Source: Halomarina rubra | GTDB taxonomy: Archaea; Halobacteriota; Halobacteria; Halobacteriales; Haloarculaceae | Reading direction: 5' to 3' | DNA length: 64,000 bases | Assembly: GCF_023699475.1 (NCBI RefSeq) | Contig: NZ_JALXFV010000002.1 | Span: 605,393-669,392, forward strand | Shown: positions 1 to 8,533 of the stretch, in pieces | Position numbering within the stretch: the first letter of the stretch is position 1 | Layout: every line of letters starts with the position of its first letter | Notes under the pieces: generated by a model | Seen by the model: the letters and a program-made list of their open reading frames with translations, nothing else | The model's database searches: none | Told to the model about the DNA's origin: nothing | Made by a program: the position numbers and the translations under genes

Positions 1-640
1 GCAGTTCAGGGTGTAAGGCGGACTCGATTCGTTGTTCCCACACGGTACGGGACTCGTTCATCTCGATGCTGGCCGGCCAGACGTACGTCATGTTCGTCGG
101 TTCATCGCGAAACCCCGTGTAGGGCCGCTCGTACATCTCGAACTCCTCGACGACCGTCACCCGGGTAACGGCCTCACAGGCGGCCGCCCCCGTCTCGTAT
201 TGTTCGACCAGTCGGCTCTCGTTTGGACCTCGTGGCCCAACGAACCCCTCGGTGGCCATCCGGTAGCTGTGGACACGCGCGACACTACCGAGACGTGCGC
301 CACCCATCGGTTGTGTCACGTTTATATTCCAGTACCGGACCATCAACTGTTCACGGGCCTGCGATTCCATCCTCGACGATTGGAACTCAGGAATCGGCCG
401 TTCGACGACGGTCCCGTTTGCCAGTTCGCGTTGATACGTCTGCCCGTCTCCATCACCATACGAAAAGTCCGTCGGCACCGGGTCATCGGGGTGGAATATC
501 TCCGGTTGCACCCCTGTCTGTCCCCCCGGTACCTTCGCTGGGAAGTACTCATCTGCAATCGGATAAACCACGAGCGCAGACGCACTCCCGATACCCGCAA
601 TGACCAACAGCACCACCACGAATCCTCGCTTGACACTCAT
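1..640 (-). CDS. Exported or membrane-anchored hypothetical protein, C-terminus off the left edge
   Basis: An open frame runs from an ATG at 638-640 to the left edge with no stop, giving at least 213 residues. The product starts MSVKRGFVVVLL and has one hydrophobic segment at about residues 6-24, so it is probably a signal peptide or membrane anchor. The rest is an acidic, haloarchaeal-style extracellular region with several N-x-S/T sites. No domain was recognised. Because the C-terminal end is missing, a second anchor or sorting signal cannot be excluded. Confidence 0.75.
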   Translation of the reverse strand, partial: MSVKRGFVVVLLVIAGIGSASALVVYPIADEYFPAKVPGGQTGVQPEIFHPDDPVPTDFSYGDGDGQTYQRELANGTVVERPIPEFQSSRMESQAREQLMVRYWNINVTQPMGGARLGSVARVHSYRMATEGFVGPRGPNESRLVEQYETGAAACEAVTRVTVVEEFEMYERPYTGFRDEPTNMTYVWPASIEMNESRTVWEQRIESALHPEL

Positions 641-827
641 CTACTCCCCGAGATGAAATTCACTGATATAGACCTTACAGTTCTCAATGCACATCACGGA
701 CTGACTCCGGCGAGCTGGTAGATTCTGACCAGCAACGAACCGACCAGTGGCTACGCAGACGCCACCCCGTCTTCATTCGGAGCGCAGACCCGTGATGGTT
801 ATCCGTGTGACATCGTGAGCAAACACG

Positions 828-1361
828 ATGGCGCCCTCCCGCCGTGCGTTCCTCACCGGAGCGCTCACCACCCTCGCTGGCTGCACCACGTTCGGCCAAC
901 ACTCGCCCACAACCCCAACACCAGCTCCTGACGGTGATGGCGATGGCATCCCCGATAATGGCGATGAGTTCCCCGACAACCCTGAGTACTACACCGTCAG
1001 CTCAAGTTGGCAGACAACAACTGAGGGCCTCGCGACCCTCACTCCCGGTGAGTACAGCGCACACTACCTCCACGGTAACACGGGCGATGACGACCGCCAC
1101 CTTCACTACGAACTCACAGTCCATGGCTCCCATCCCGTCGACTGTCTGTTCATCGACCGTGATGAGTGGGACCCGTTCGTCGATGGCAACCGCGACGTCC
1201 CCATCCGCGACGACCTCAGCGTCCTCGATACCCGAGGGACATCGTTCACCGTCCCCATCCCCCCAGAGCCGTGTCTGTTCGTCCTTGACTACACCGACCA
1301 GGGAACGCCCCCAGGTGAGGAACCAGTCAACATCGAACAACTCGGTCAGGTCCTCCTATAG
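828..1361 (+). CDS. Tat-exported lipoprotein with Asp-rich calcium-type motif
   Basis: This 177-residue protein starts with a twin-arginine signal (SRRAFLTG) followed at once by the lipobox LAGC near residues 15-18, so it should be exported folded and lipid-anchored. After a Thr/Pro-rich linker comes a repeated DGDGDGIPDNGDEFPD stretch that resembles thrombospondin type 3 or EF-hand-like calcium loops. The C-terminal half looks like a beta-rich domain with two cysteines, but no named fold was recognised. It stands alone on the plus strand next to a divergent exported protein. Its function is unknown. Confidence 0.85.
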   Translation: MAPSRRAFLTGALTTLAGCTTFGQHSPTTPTPAPDGDGDGIPDNGDEFPDNPEYYTVSSSWQTTTEGLATLTPGEYSAHYLHGNTGDDDRHLHYELTVHGSHPVDCLFIDRDEWDPFVDGNRDVPIRDDLSVLDTRGTSFTVPIPPEPCLFVLDYTDQGTPPGEEPVNIEQLGQVLL

Positions 1362-1556
1362 TCCGCGAAGTCGGTCACCGAGACCAATAACCAAACGCCG
1401 CGAAAATCTCCTCAATCCCTTTCCACGCGCCATCAACCACGGCGAACTCAACCCACTTCACAACTGAAACCATATCTAGCTCACCGCGCGCCCGCTCACT
1501 CACCCTCTGGCATCGTGACTCGTGGCGAAACGTTCAATAATTATAGACTGTCTCTA

Positions 1557-1856
1557 ATGGCTATGTTTGAATCCGATGATCCAGCCGAGTTGATGAACGA
1601 TCTTCTATTGTTCGTCTTCATCCCGGCTGCACTCACCTTCTCCGGGCTTTGGCTGGCGTTTCGTCTCGTATTCGACGAGATGCTGAGTGCATACGGATTG
1701 CCACCGATTGAACCACAACCAGGCTATGGAGCTATCGCTGCAGGCCACGGCCGGATGGCACTTCTCATCGTGCTCACTTCCTTTGTCGTCCTCGTCTTTC
1801 TCGGCCTCTATGCCCGCCGTTCCAGAGCCGCATTCATAGCCCGCGGGCAAGCCTGA
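1557..1856 (+). CDS. Small two-TM membrane protein
   Basis: The product is about 99 residues with two hydrophobic segments (roughly residues 15-36 and 63-84) and a basic C-terminus. An earlier start at 1515 is possible. I prefer 1557 (or 1563) because an AT-rich TATA-like stretch (1536-1545) lies just upstream and would give a leaderless or nearly leaderless mRNA, the common haloarchaeal arrangement. No family was recognised, and no obvious partner gene lies beside it. Confidence 0.6.
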   Translation: MAMFESDDPAELMNDLLLFVFIPAALTFSGLWLAFRLVFDEMLSAYGLPPIEPQPGYGAIAAGHGRMALLIVLTSFVVLVFLGLYARRSRAAFIARGQA

Positions 1857-2149
1857 CCGAGATCCGGGCTATGAGCCGACCGGCCATGACACCCTGTCGT
1901 GCGAACAGCCATTCGTTGGGAAGGCGCTGAGGTGGCGAGACGCGACGTACGGTACTCGATTGTCTACAACAGTCTGCACATCGAAATACGACCACGAGTG
2001 GCCTCCACGCGTTGCAGACACAGAACCATCGAGTAACACTGGCCCGAGGGTCACTGTTCATGGTGGGCTCGCTGCACTCTTTCCCATATCTCTCCCATAG
2101 TCCTCCTCTCCAGTGGATGTCTGCTCGGCCACGACGACTGAGCACAGTC
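1857..2149. other. Gene-poor spacer before the TnpB element
   Basis: I see no convincing gene in either strand. The stretch is the flank into which the TnpB element was inserted, so it would supply the guide-matching sequence next to the element's right end. Confidence 0.5.
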
Positions 2150-3557
2150 AGCGACCCACGGCTGAAGCCGTGGGCTTGTCAGTGGACAGCCAGTCCCACG
2201 CGGTGAAGTCGCCGCTCGGTGAAAGCGTCCCTGACTTCAGGGCCAGCTGACTCGTGGCCCGACCAGCCGAGCACGTTTGGCTCGACTGGCCATGGTCGTT
2301 CTCCGCAAACCACTGCAACGCGACGTTCCGCGCTGCATTGTAATCTCGGTTGAATTTGAGTCCACAGTCGACACACTCGAAGTCCTTCCCCGAGAGGTTC
2401 GACCGCGAACACGAATCACACTCGGTGTTCGAACACCGTTTCGAGGTGTTGCGCGGATTCACCGTCGCAGTCTCGATACCGAGCAGTTCCAACTTGTCTT
2501 CAGCGTAGCGCCGAATCCGTTTGAACAGCCACTGCTGAAACTTCGGCAAGTTCGAGATGCGCTTACGAATCCGGGTGAGGTTCTCGAACACGACGTGCGT
2601 ACAGCGCGCCCACAGCGCGTCCCAAACGATACCGTTCGCACAAGCGTGAGCGTATGCGTCGAAGTGTCGCCACTCACGACCACTCATCTCGTGGAACGTC
2701 AAGTGTGCTGAGCGTGTCCCAGTCTGCTGAAGCCCACCCCGAACCCGTTCGAACTGCTCACGGCGGTCGTTCAACGCGTCGGCGTTGCCGTGGAAGCCTG
2801 CGACGCTCGTCACGACGCTGTAGCCGTCGACGTTGCGGTCCACGCCGAGAAGTCTGATTCTCGATTGCGTGTCAGAACCATTGTAGTCAGCGGCTGACTG
2901 TTTGTTCCACACTGGTTGGGTAGGTCGTGGTCGTTTGCAGACGGCGTGCAGCCAGAAGTGCTCCCCGTCGAAAACAAGTTTCGACGTGCCAAACGACCAG
3001 CGACTGTCGAGGACGTACCGCTCGTACGGGGTCCCGTCCAGTTCTGCAGGCAGGACGTATTGACACTCGACACGCCCGCTCACGGTAGCGAGCGAGACCT
3101 TGTGCTTGTGGAACGTCGCCGCTCGTTTGTCATACGTTATCACGTACGAGCCATCCTCGCGGCAAATCGAGTACGTGGGTTGGTTGACGCGGTCGCCTGC
3201 GTTCCAGTTCGATTTCGCCGAGGACAGGTTGCTCGTCACGTCGCGCATCGCAGCCTGGACGAGGTTCGCGTGCAACTGGTTGGTCTCCTTGCGGAGCGGA
3301 TCGTACAGGGCGTCGTTGGCGTCTTCGTAGTCAGTGAGCAGGTCGTCGGGTCGTTTCGGGGCGTCCCAGCCGAGGTCGCTCGTTCGTTGCTGGCAGTGGG
3401 CGGTTTTGAATCGTGTCCAGTGGAGGTCGTTAATGCGTTCTTCAGGGACGACGAGCGGAATCAGCACGGCTCGTTTCGGCCGGTCGTCGCCCATGCCCGA
3501 GCGAACGGGTGATAGAGTGTTAAACCGTCGCTGTGGTGTGAAAGTGAACGACGACAT
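2148..3557 (-). CDS. tnpB: TnpB RNA-guided nuclease (OrfB, IS1341 type)
   Basis: This 469-residue protein has the three RuvC-like acidic motifs of TnpB: GVDRN near residue 240, VVFENL near 330, and RDYNAARN near 415. A four-cysteine zinc ribbon (CSNTEC, then CVDC) lies just before the last motif. All catalytic positions are present and the frame is intact, so it may be active. Members of this family cut DNA next to a short transposon-adjacent motif, using an RNA made from the element's right end. Its 3-prime end overlaps the right-end hairpin, as expected for the guide-RNA locus. The N-terminal 30-40 residues are less certain, because a start at the internal methionine near residue 22 is also plausible. 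Confidence 0.9.
   Translation of the reverse strand: MSSFTFTPQRRFNTLSPVRSGMGDDRPKRAVLIPLVVPEERINDLHWTRFKTAHCQQRTSDLGWDAPKRPDDLLTDYEDANDALYDPLRKETNQLHANLVQAAMRDVTSNLSSAKSNWNAGDRVNQPTYSICREDGSYVITYDKRAATFHKHKVSLATVSGRVECQYVLPAELDGTPYERYVLDSRWSFGTSKLVFDGEHFWLHAVCKRPRPTQPVWNKQSAADYNGSDTQSRIRLLGVDRNVDGYSVVTSVAGFHGNADALNDRREQFERVRGGLQQTGTRSAHLTFHEMSGREWRHFDAYAHACANGIVWDALWARCTHVVFENLTRIRKRISNLPKFQQWLFKRIRRYAEDKLELLGIETATVNPRNTSKRCSNTECDSCSRSNLSGKDFECVDCGLKFNRDYNAARNVALQWFAENDHGQSSQTCSAGRATSQLALKSGTLSPSGDFTAWDWLSTDKPTASAVGR
2155..2174 (-). repeat. IS right-end hairpin (guide-RNA scaffold terminus)
   Basis: Perfect 8-bp stem CCCACGGC/GCCGTGGG with a 4-nt loop, overlapping the last codons of tnpB. 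In TnpB systems the corresponding hairpin closes the guide-RNA scaffold. The guide would be the sequence beyond it, toward lower coordinates. Confidence 0.8.
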
Positions 3558-3611
3558 GGGGCTGTCGGGAGGCTACTGCTCGTGGACAGCTTCAAATCAT
3601 GTCGGCTTCCT

Positions 3612-3631
3612 CCCACGACTGAAGTCGTGGG
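3612..3631 (-). repeat. IS left-end hairpin
   Basis: Perfect 8-bp stem CCCACGAC/GTCGTGGG with a TGAA loop, about 55 nt upstream of tnpB. The flanks GGCTTCCTC and TTTCCGCC recur at the solo copy near 30.54 kb, which helps define this end type. Confidence 0.8.
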
Positions 3632-3877
3632 TTTCCGCCTTGATATTCTATGAGGAGTGCGGTCAGGGCTGGGAGGGCGAAGACAAACATACCCTCCATT
3701 ACCCTCCAATATCACCCGCGCGTGCACGAAGCCATCACACACGTCTAAACCTCTGTCCGCGACCGACTGCCATGTCGACTGTCCGGGAGATTCACACACT
3801 CACAATACAGCGAGCTTTCGAACCAGACACGAAGTTGTAACTAAATCATCAGCACTCTGAACGACGCCCGTGATAGT

Positions 3878-4585
3878 ATGGCTGGGTTCTGGAAGGGCGT
3901 CTTGGTGGTCGTACTGCTTGCCCTGATCGTCACTGTTGCTATCCTCAGCTGGGGGTTGTGGATGCTGACCGGAGCCCTCGAGGAACTCGATGACATCGAC
4001 GGCAACTCCGGGCCCGCCCTGGATGAGGAATTCCAAGAGGAAGCCAGCACCGTGACCGTTACTGTCATCTCACCAGACAGCGTGACCACTCGCAGGTCTG
4101 CGACATCCTCACCCGCCAGTGCTGGTCGCTCAACCACCGCACAAGAGGACGTCACCGCCGAACCGTCAGCGCCTCCTGTGAGTTCGCCAGCCACCTCTGG
4201 ACCAACAGCGAGACCACGCACAGAGTCTACGATGGCGTCCCCTGCAGAACAGTCACCAGACCAAACTCTCGTCTCGACCGCCCCGCCGACCGACGCCGCT
4301 CCTACTGATCGAAAGACCCCGGATGTCCCACAGCCGACCTCGGATACCCCACAGCCGATTCCAGACACCACAGAACCAACCTTGAACACCCAACAGCCTA
4401 CCCTCGCTACCACCTCCTCACCTCTCAGTGACCCGAACGGCATCCCACCGCTTCCTCCCGATGGCGACTACAACTGCGACGACTTCTCATCGCACGAAGC
4501 AGCCCAACGTATCTACGAACGAGACACCACCGACCCCCACGGACTCGACGGCGACGACGATGGTCGCGCCTGTGAGGACCGCTGA
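3878..4585 (+). CDS. Membrane-anchored protein with C-terminal Excalibur domain
   Basis: The protein (235 residues) has an N-terminal membrane anchor at about residues 6-30, then a long Thr/Ser/Pro-rich low-complexity stalk (about 55-190). It ends with an Excalibur-type calcium-binding domain: NCDDF, then [10 protein letters not shown]. In that motif the two cysteines pair and the Asp ladder binds calcium. The topology implies an extracellular C-terminal domain held off the surface by a glycosylatable stalk. Excalibur domains are best known from bacterial surface proteins and nuclease-associated proteins, so this may mark transfer. No partner gene is adjacent. Confidence 0.8.
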   Translation: MAGFWKGVLVVVLLALIVTVAILSWGLWMLTGALEELDDIDGNSGPALDEEFQEEASTVTVTVISPDSVTTRRSATSSPASAGRSTTAQEDVTAEPSAPPVSSPATSGPTARPRTESTMASPAEQSPDQTLVSTAPPTDAAPTDRKTPDVPQPTSDTPQPIPDTTEPTLNTQQPTLATTSSPLSDPNGIPPLPPDGDYNCDDFSSHEAAQRIYERDTTDPHGLDGDDDGRACEDR

Positions 4586-5377
4586 ACGACCCATCGACTC
4601 CGCTCACTGTCGCCTCACTCGTCCGTGTTGCTCATGATGCACAACGCAGGGTTCAGCGGTGGTCGATTCCTCACCGTCGACCACACTACCTTTGAGACGT
4701 TCGTCGAGACGAACGCGTTGCGCTGACAGTCACAATCGGCCCGCTTTCTGTATCACGACCCCCTGGTCCGACGAGTCCCGCTCACCGGAAGATCACTCTC
4801 AGAACACGGGCACAAAGCAAGCTCCCTGTACGTGTTCACTCGGTGTTCCGTCCGTCCGATACCACGAACAGACTCGTCGCGTCATGGGGTTGGTCGGAGG
4901 CATTTAGACACACCTCCATTGGGTCGACACACGCTATCTGAGTTAGAGTAAAGCGGTTGCTGCCCTCCTGTGGGAGCACCTCTGAGCTTGTTGCTCAGTC
5001 GTCGAAGGGACTTGCTCGACTCGTTCACTCGGCGCGTACCGGGAACTGAATCGATGGGGTGAGTGAAGCAGGCCGATGAGCAATGGAGATCTGCGCCCAC
5101 GTCGGGTCGTTACCCGTTCTCGACCCCACTCGTCTCACATCTGGGGCTCAGTTGGCTGTGATGAATCCACGCCTCGTGACAACACGGGCGAGAGGGGCGA
5201 TTCCAGCAACGTCCGTACTGTGGGCTACTGGCTACACTCCGTTTGCTCATGACTCAGGTCCTTCGCTTGATTCCCCCAGACCCGACGAACCATTCTCACT
5301 GCCTCCTCGAACAGACCCACCCATTTTCTGATTACTATATGACAACTTTATGCTATTGTGCTCCGTTACCATATAGC
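4586..5377. other. Gene-poor intergenic region
   Basis: Short frames exist on both strands, but none has haloarchaeal amino-acid composition or a recognisable motif. A TATA-like ACTATATGA at about 5332-5340 is a plausible promoter for the gene starting at 5378. Otherwise I see nothing that I can name. Confidence 0.5.
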
Positions 5378-6976
5378 ATGGAACACGATGAAGACGCTGG
5401 TCACCCTGATGACGAGCCCGTGTACCCCGGTGACTTCATCACTGAGGAGTTCACGAGTGGTGGCCCCCTCGCCGAGTCGGACACCACGGACGCAGTGACC
5501 ATCTGGATCACTGATTTCGAAGAGTACACAGGCATACTCGAGCAGGAGGGAATCGATAGCTCGTTCATCGAACGGGTGTTCCCAGACGTGTACGCGTACT
5601 TCTCCGAAGAAGAACACGCAATCGTGGAGTTCGTGAGCGGCAATCACGCCTCGGCAACACAGTACTTCGACGTCTCGCTCACCGCACTCAGCACCGTCAT
5701 CGACACGACTGAGTCGATTCACACCATCGCGACCGAGAACGGACTCGACACGTTGGTCGAACGAACTGAATCTGACTTGCAGTTCTACGAGGAACTCCAC
5801 AGTGAAGGGGAGTCGTTGCACCGATTCTCCGCAGCCCATGCTGCCTTGCTGACCGGCAACACCAGAGCAGCAGCTGACCTGTTCGAAGAGGCCGAAACGA
5901 GGCTAGCCGCAGGCGAAAACGAGTTACTCGCACAGATGAGTGCTGCGTACAAGACACTCTGTCAAGGTAACCACGCGCTCTACCTTCAGAACTTCGCGGA
6001 AGCAGCAAATCTGTTCGACCAAGCCGCGTTTCGCCTCCGGAACCTCACCGACGACTTCACCGACGAACTTGAAGAATCGGGGACTGCGTTACTAAACTCG
6101 GAAATCGCTATCTGTGGGTATCTCGAACAGGTCGCGAGAGCGACCAGAAGTCACCAGCAAGGCGATTACGGTACCGCAATTCGACATTTCGAATCCGCAC
6201 GAAACACGTGCAAAACCGTCATCGAGGACATGTTTCCTGCTATCGATGCTGACACCAGTGAGGTCCCACCGGTAGTCAGAGAGCGTATTGCAGCGATCTG
6301 GCCAAGCTTACTCGGGCTGTCGACCGGCCGACTACGCCAGTGTGAAGGACTGGACCTGCAGAAACGAATGAAATACGACCGTGCCATCGAGCAGTACCGA
6401 GAAGCACAGACCGAGTTCGACCACGCCGCAGGGCTGATGTTGGGCTCGAACCTCCCGACGAGTTCGGAGTACTACACCCTCTTGCGGAACTACGCAAACG
6501 AGGTTGTCCCGATACTCATCGTCCAGTGTAACCATGAGAAGGAACTGAAAGGTGAGCGAGACGCGGTCATAGGCGAACTGAACCTCATGGTCGACACTTT
6601 CGTCAATAAGATCAACCGACTAGACGTCCACGTCGAGACCTGGGCGGACGCCACGGCCACCGCCGACGTCACCGTCGATATCGTCAATGAGTTCAGGCAC
6701 AACATCGACCTCCAGATTGCAGACCTCCTCGCCGAACTTCCCGACGCAGACCTCCCGTCTGAGGACAAAGACCGATTAGAGACCGCCGCTCAAGAGGTGC
6801 AGAACGCACAGGGAGTCGAACCCTACTTCGAGAAGGTGCGCACACTCGGGGTACTTGCTGAAGACATCGTCAATTCCATCGACACCATCATCGATACCTC
6901 GGAGACGGTCCTCGAGAAAGCAGCCCCCATCGTCCCGATACTCAAAACGCTCGCCACCATCGCGATGTTCATCTGA
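5378..6976 (+). CDS. Orphan 532-residue helical protein with C-terminal hydrophobic tail
   Basis: I chose the ATG at 5378 because translation upstream of it loses the acidic character and becomes Cys/His/Pro-rich. A TATA-like stretch also sits about 40 nt upstream. The product is very acidic and mostly helical, with Ala/Glu-rich TPR-like pairs (for example AAADLFEEAE near residue 165 and AANLFDQAAF near 210), then a coiled region. The last 20 residues form a hydrophobic tail that could insert in a membrane. No catalytic motif or known family was recognised. It is flanked by gene-poor, AT-richer DNA, suggesting an accessory gene. Confidence 0.75.
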   Translation: MEHDEDAGHPDDEPVYPGDFITEEFTSGGPLAESDTTDAVTIWITDFEEYTGILEQEGIDSSFIERVFPDVYAYFSEEEHAIVEFVSGNHASATQYFDVSLTALSTVIDTTESIHTIATENGLDTLVERTESDLQFYEELHSEGESLHRFSAAHAALLTGNTRAAADLFEEAETRLAAGENELLAQMSAAYKTLCQGNHALYLQNFAEAANLFDQAAFRLRNLTDDFTDELEESGTALLNSEIAICGYLEQVARATRSHQQGDYGTAIRHFESARNTCKTVIEDMFPAIDADTSEVPPVVRERIAAIWPSLLGLSTGRLRQCEGLDLQKRMKYDRAIEQYREAQTEFDHAAGLMLGSNLPTSSEYYTLLRNYANEVVPILIVQCNHEKELKGERDAVIGELNLMVDTFVNKINRLDVHVETWADATATADVTVDIVNEFRHNIDLQIADLLAELPDADLPSEDKDRLETAAQEVQNAQGVEPYFEKVRTLGVLAEDIVNSIDTIIDTSETVLEKAAPIVPILKTLATIAMFI

Positions 6977-7435
6977 CCACCCCTTCTCAGACCGGTGGTT
7001 CCCCGGGCCAATACTCGAGGGTTCCGACCCCCTGTGGGTCTCCCTGCTTCACCACACGGACTCCATACCGACGGCCCGCGCAGATCCCCCACCGCTCAGA
7101 CGACTCCGTTCACCGTTCACATCTGTATGCGCGCTCCACGACTCCCCCAACCAGAAACTCCACGACATTCCTATCACTCGAAAATCACGAACCTCCATCT
7201 CCGGCGTCGATTCAAACCGTTAGGACCGTCCAAATCACACGAAAAATCACGCCCTAGCCGCCAGAAATATAAAGAGCCATTTACACATTCACGACTTCAG
7301 AGGTGTCTCAGAAGTCCCCAAACACCCGATAACGTCGTATTAAGGCCCGAACACCGTTGTTTAAGCCCGTGATATTCTGCGAGCCATGAAAGTTCGATAT
7401 TTAGGATAGACTTATATTCCCGGAGTCTCTCAGGT
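6977..7435. other. Gene-poor region ending in the pilin promoter
   Basis: No gene is supported. A TATA-like AATATAAAG occurs near 7266, and a second TATA-like CTTATATT occurs at about 7410-7416. The latter is the better candidate for the pilin leader transcript that would begin near 7436-7441. Confidence 0.45.
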
Positions 7436-7607
7436 GTAACTGAAGCGAACCCGACGCTCAGGACGAAAGTGAAAGGAAGGCCGGTGGGGGTGACCCACCG
7501 AGCCCGTAATCGCCGCGCTTTCGCGCTCTACCAGGCATTACTGTGCCTTGCGCCATAAGCGTAGCGGCTGGACTCCTGGCAACGTGGGTCGCGACAGGTA
7601 CATACAA
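7436..7607 (+). promoter_or_regulatory. Long structured 5-prime leader of the pilin mRNA
   Basis: If transcription starts about 25 nt after the TATA-like box at 7410-7416, the mRNA has a leader of about 170 nt, which is unusual in haloarchaea. It contains a 7-bp hairpin (7482-7488 with 7494-7500), a GCGC hairpin (7515-7518 with 7523-7526) and an AGGCA/TGCCT hairpin (7533-7537 with 7544-7548). The last is mutually exclusive with a GTAAT/ATTAC pairing (7506-7510 with 7537-7541). This layout is what a regulatory leader or small RNA would look like. No known riboswitch class was recognised. Confidence 0.45.
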
Positions 7608-8033
7608 ATGTTCGACAAAATCAAATCGACGTTCGTTGGCGATGATCGTGCGGTCAGCCCAGTAATTGGTGTTATTTTGATGGTCGCTATCACTGTAATC
7701 TTGGCGGCTGTCATCGCATCGATGACGCTCGGTCTCGGCGACTCCGTGCAGGAGAACGTCAACGCTGGTGCAAACATCAACTTTGACGATGCAAACAACC
7801 AGGTTGACGTGACGTACACAACCGCAGGCAACGCTGACGAAATTGTTGTCACCGTTGAGGAAGTGGATGTCTCCGGAACGTTCACCTCTTCCTCCGCGAC
7901 GATGGACGAAGTGGGCCAGGTTGAAACATTCGGTGCTGGTTCCCTTCAGGATGGTGACGAGGTCCGCGTGACTGTGGTCGCCTACAAGGGCGACTCGAAG
8001 ACCGTCATTCAGCAGACCACCGAGTCGGTCTAA
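7608..8033 (+). CDS. pilA: Haloarchaeal type IV pilin (PilA family)
   Basis: The 141-residue product begins with a short basic leader and then DDRAVSPVIGVILM, the archaeal prepilin signal. A PibD-type peptidase should cut after A15, leaving a hydrophobic N-terminal helix that polymerises into the pilus. I chose the ATG at 7608 because the class III leader must be short. The C-terminal domain is an acidic, Thr/Val-rich beta domain typical of haloarchaeal pilins. Adhesion pili or a related surface filament are the likely roles. Two membrane/exported genes follow on the same strand. Confidence 0.9.
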   Translation: MFDKIKSTFVGDDRAVSPVIGVILMVAITVILAAVIASMTLGLGDSVQENVNAGANINFDDANNQVDVTYTTAGNADEIVVTVEEVDVSGTFTSSSATMDEVGQVETFGAGSLQDGDEVRVTVVAYKGDSKTVIQQTTESV

Positions 8034-8071
8034 TTCGTTAGACCGCAGCTGGTACTGCATTCCCACTTTCA

Positions 8072-8533
8072 ATGAATAGCGACATACCCAAGAGCATCTT
8101 GTTTGTCACGATATCCCTATTAGTGACAACTCCACTAATCGCAGGACCAGTAATCGGACTCGCAGACTTCACTACCGAGCCGTGGGGGGAAGTCAGTATC
8201 ACCGAGGCACCAGGCTCGGCTACAATTGACCAAGTAAACGAGTCGAATCTGCGGTTTGACACACCTCCCGTTATTGCCAACGTGAGCAACGTCCGTGGAA
8301 GCCCCGTACTCGTATACAAAGTTCACATCCCAGAGTTACAATACTACAACACTGGTCTGCAATATCTATCTGAAAGCGACTCCACTGTGGTTCTTGATAC
8401 ACCAAATGGTTCTCTATCATCTGAAGAGGTTCAGAACGAGACCTACAACGCAGTCGTAGAATTAGAGCTACGTTCCCGCGATAAAGCAGAAAAAATCCAT
8501 ACATCAAACATCACTGTGGAGGTCCGCAAATGA
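8072..8533 (+). CDS. Exported hypothetical protein in the pilin operon
   Basis: The protein (153 residues) has an N-terminal hydrophobic segment at about residues 8-30, then a beta-rich extracellular region with several N-x-S/T sequons. It starts 38 nt after the pilin stop, and its own stop overlaps the next gene's start (ATGA at 8530-8533), so the two are translationally coupled. No named family was recognised. The context suggests a pilus- or surface-associated accessory subunit, which is inference from position only. Confidence 0.75.
   Translation: MNSDIPKSILFVTISLLVTTPLIAGPVIGLADFTTEPWGEVSITEAPGSATIDQVNESNLRFDTPPVIANVSNVRGSPVLVYKVHIPELQYYNTGLQYLSESDSTVVLDTPNGSLSSEEVQNETYNAVVELELRSRDKAEKIHTSNITVEVRK

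Larger units (their letters stand above)
2150..3640 (-). mobile_element. IS200/IS605-superfamily element, TnpB-only (IS1341 type)
   Basis: The element consists of a single tnpB gene between two near-identical subterminal hairpins. The right-end hairpin is at 2155-2174 and the left-end hairpin at 3612-3631. Each has an 8-bp perfect stem CCCACG(G/A)C and a TGAA loop. There is no tnpA, so it is non-autonomous for transposition. The outer borders are approximate because this family makes no target duplication and I cannot compare with an empty site. By homology with other TnpB systems, the right end should encode the scaffold of the guide (omega/re) RNA, reading leftward out of the element. Confidence 0.85.
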
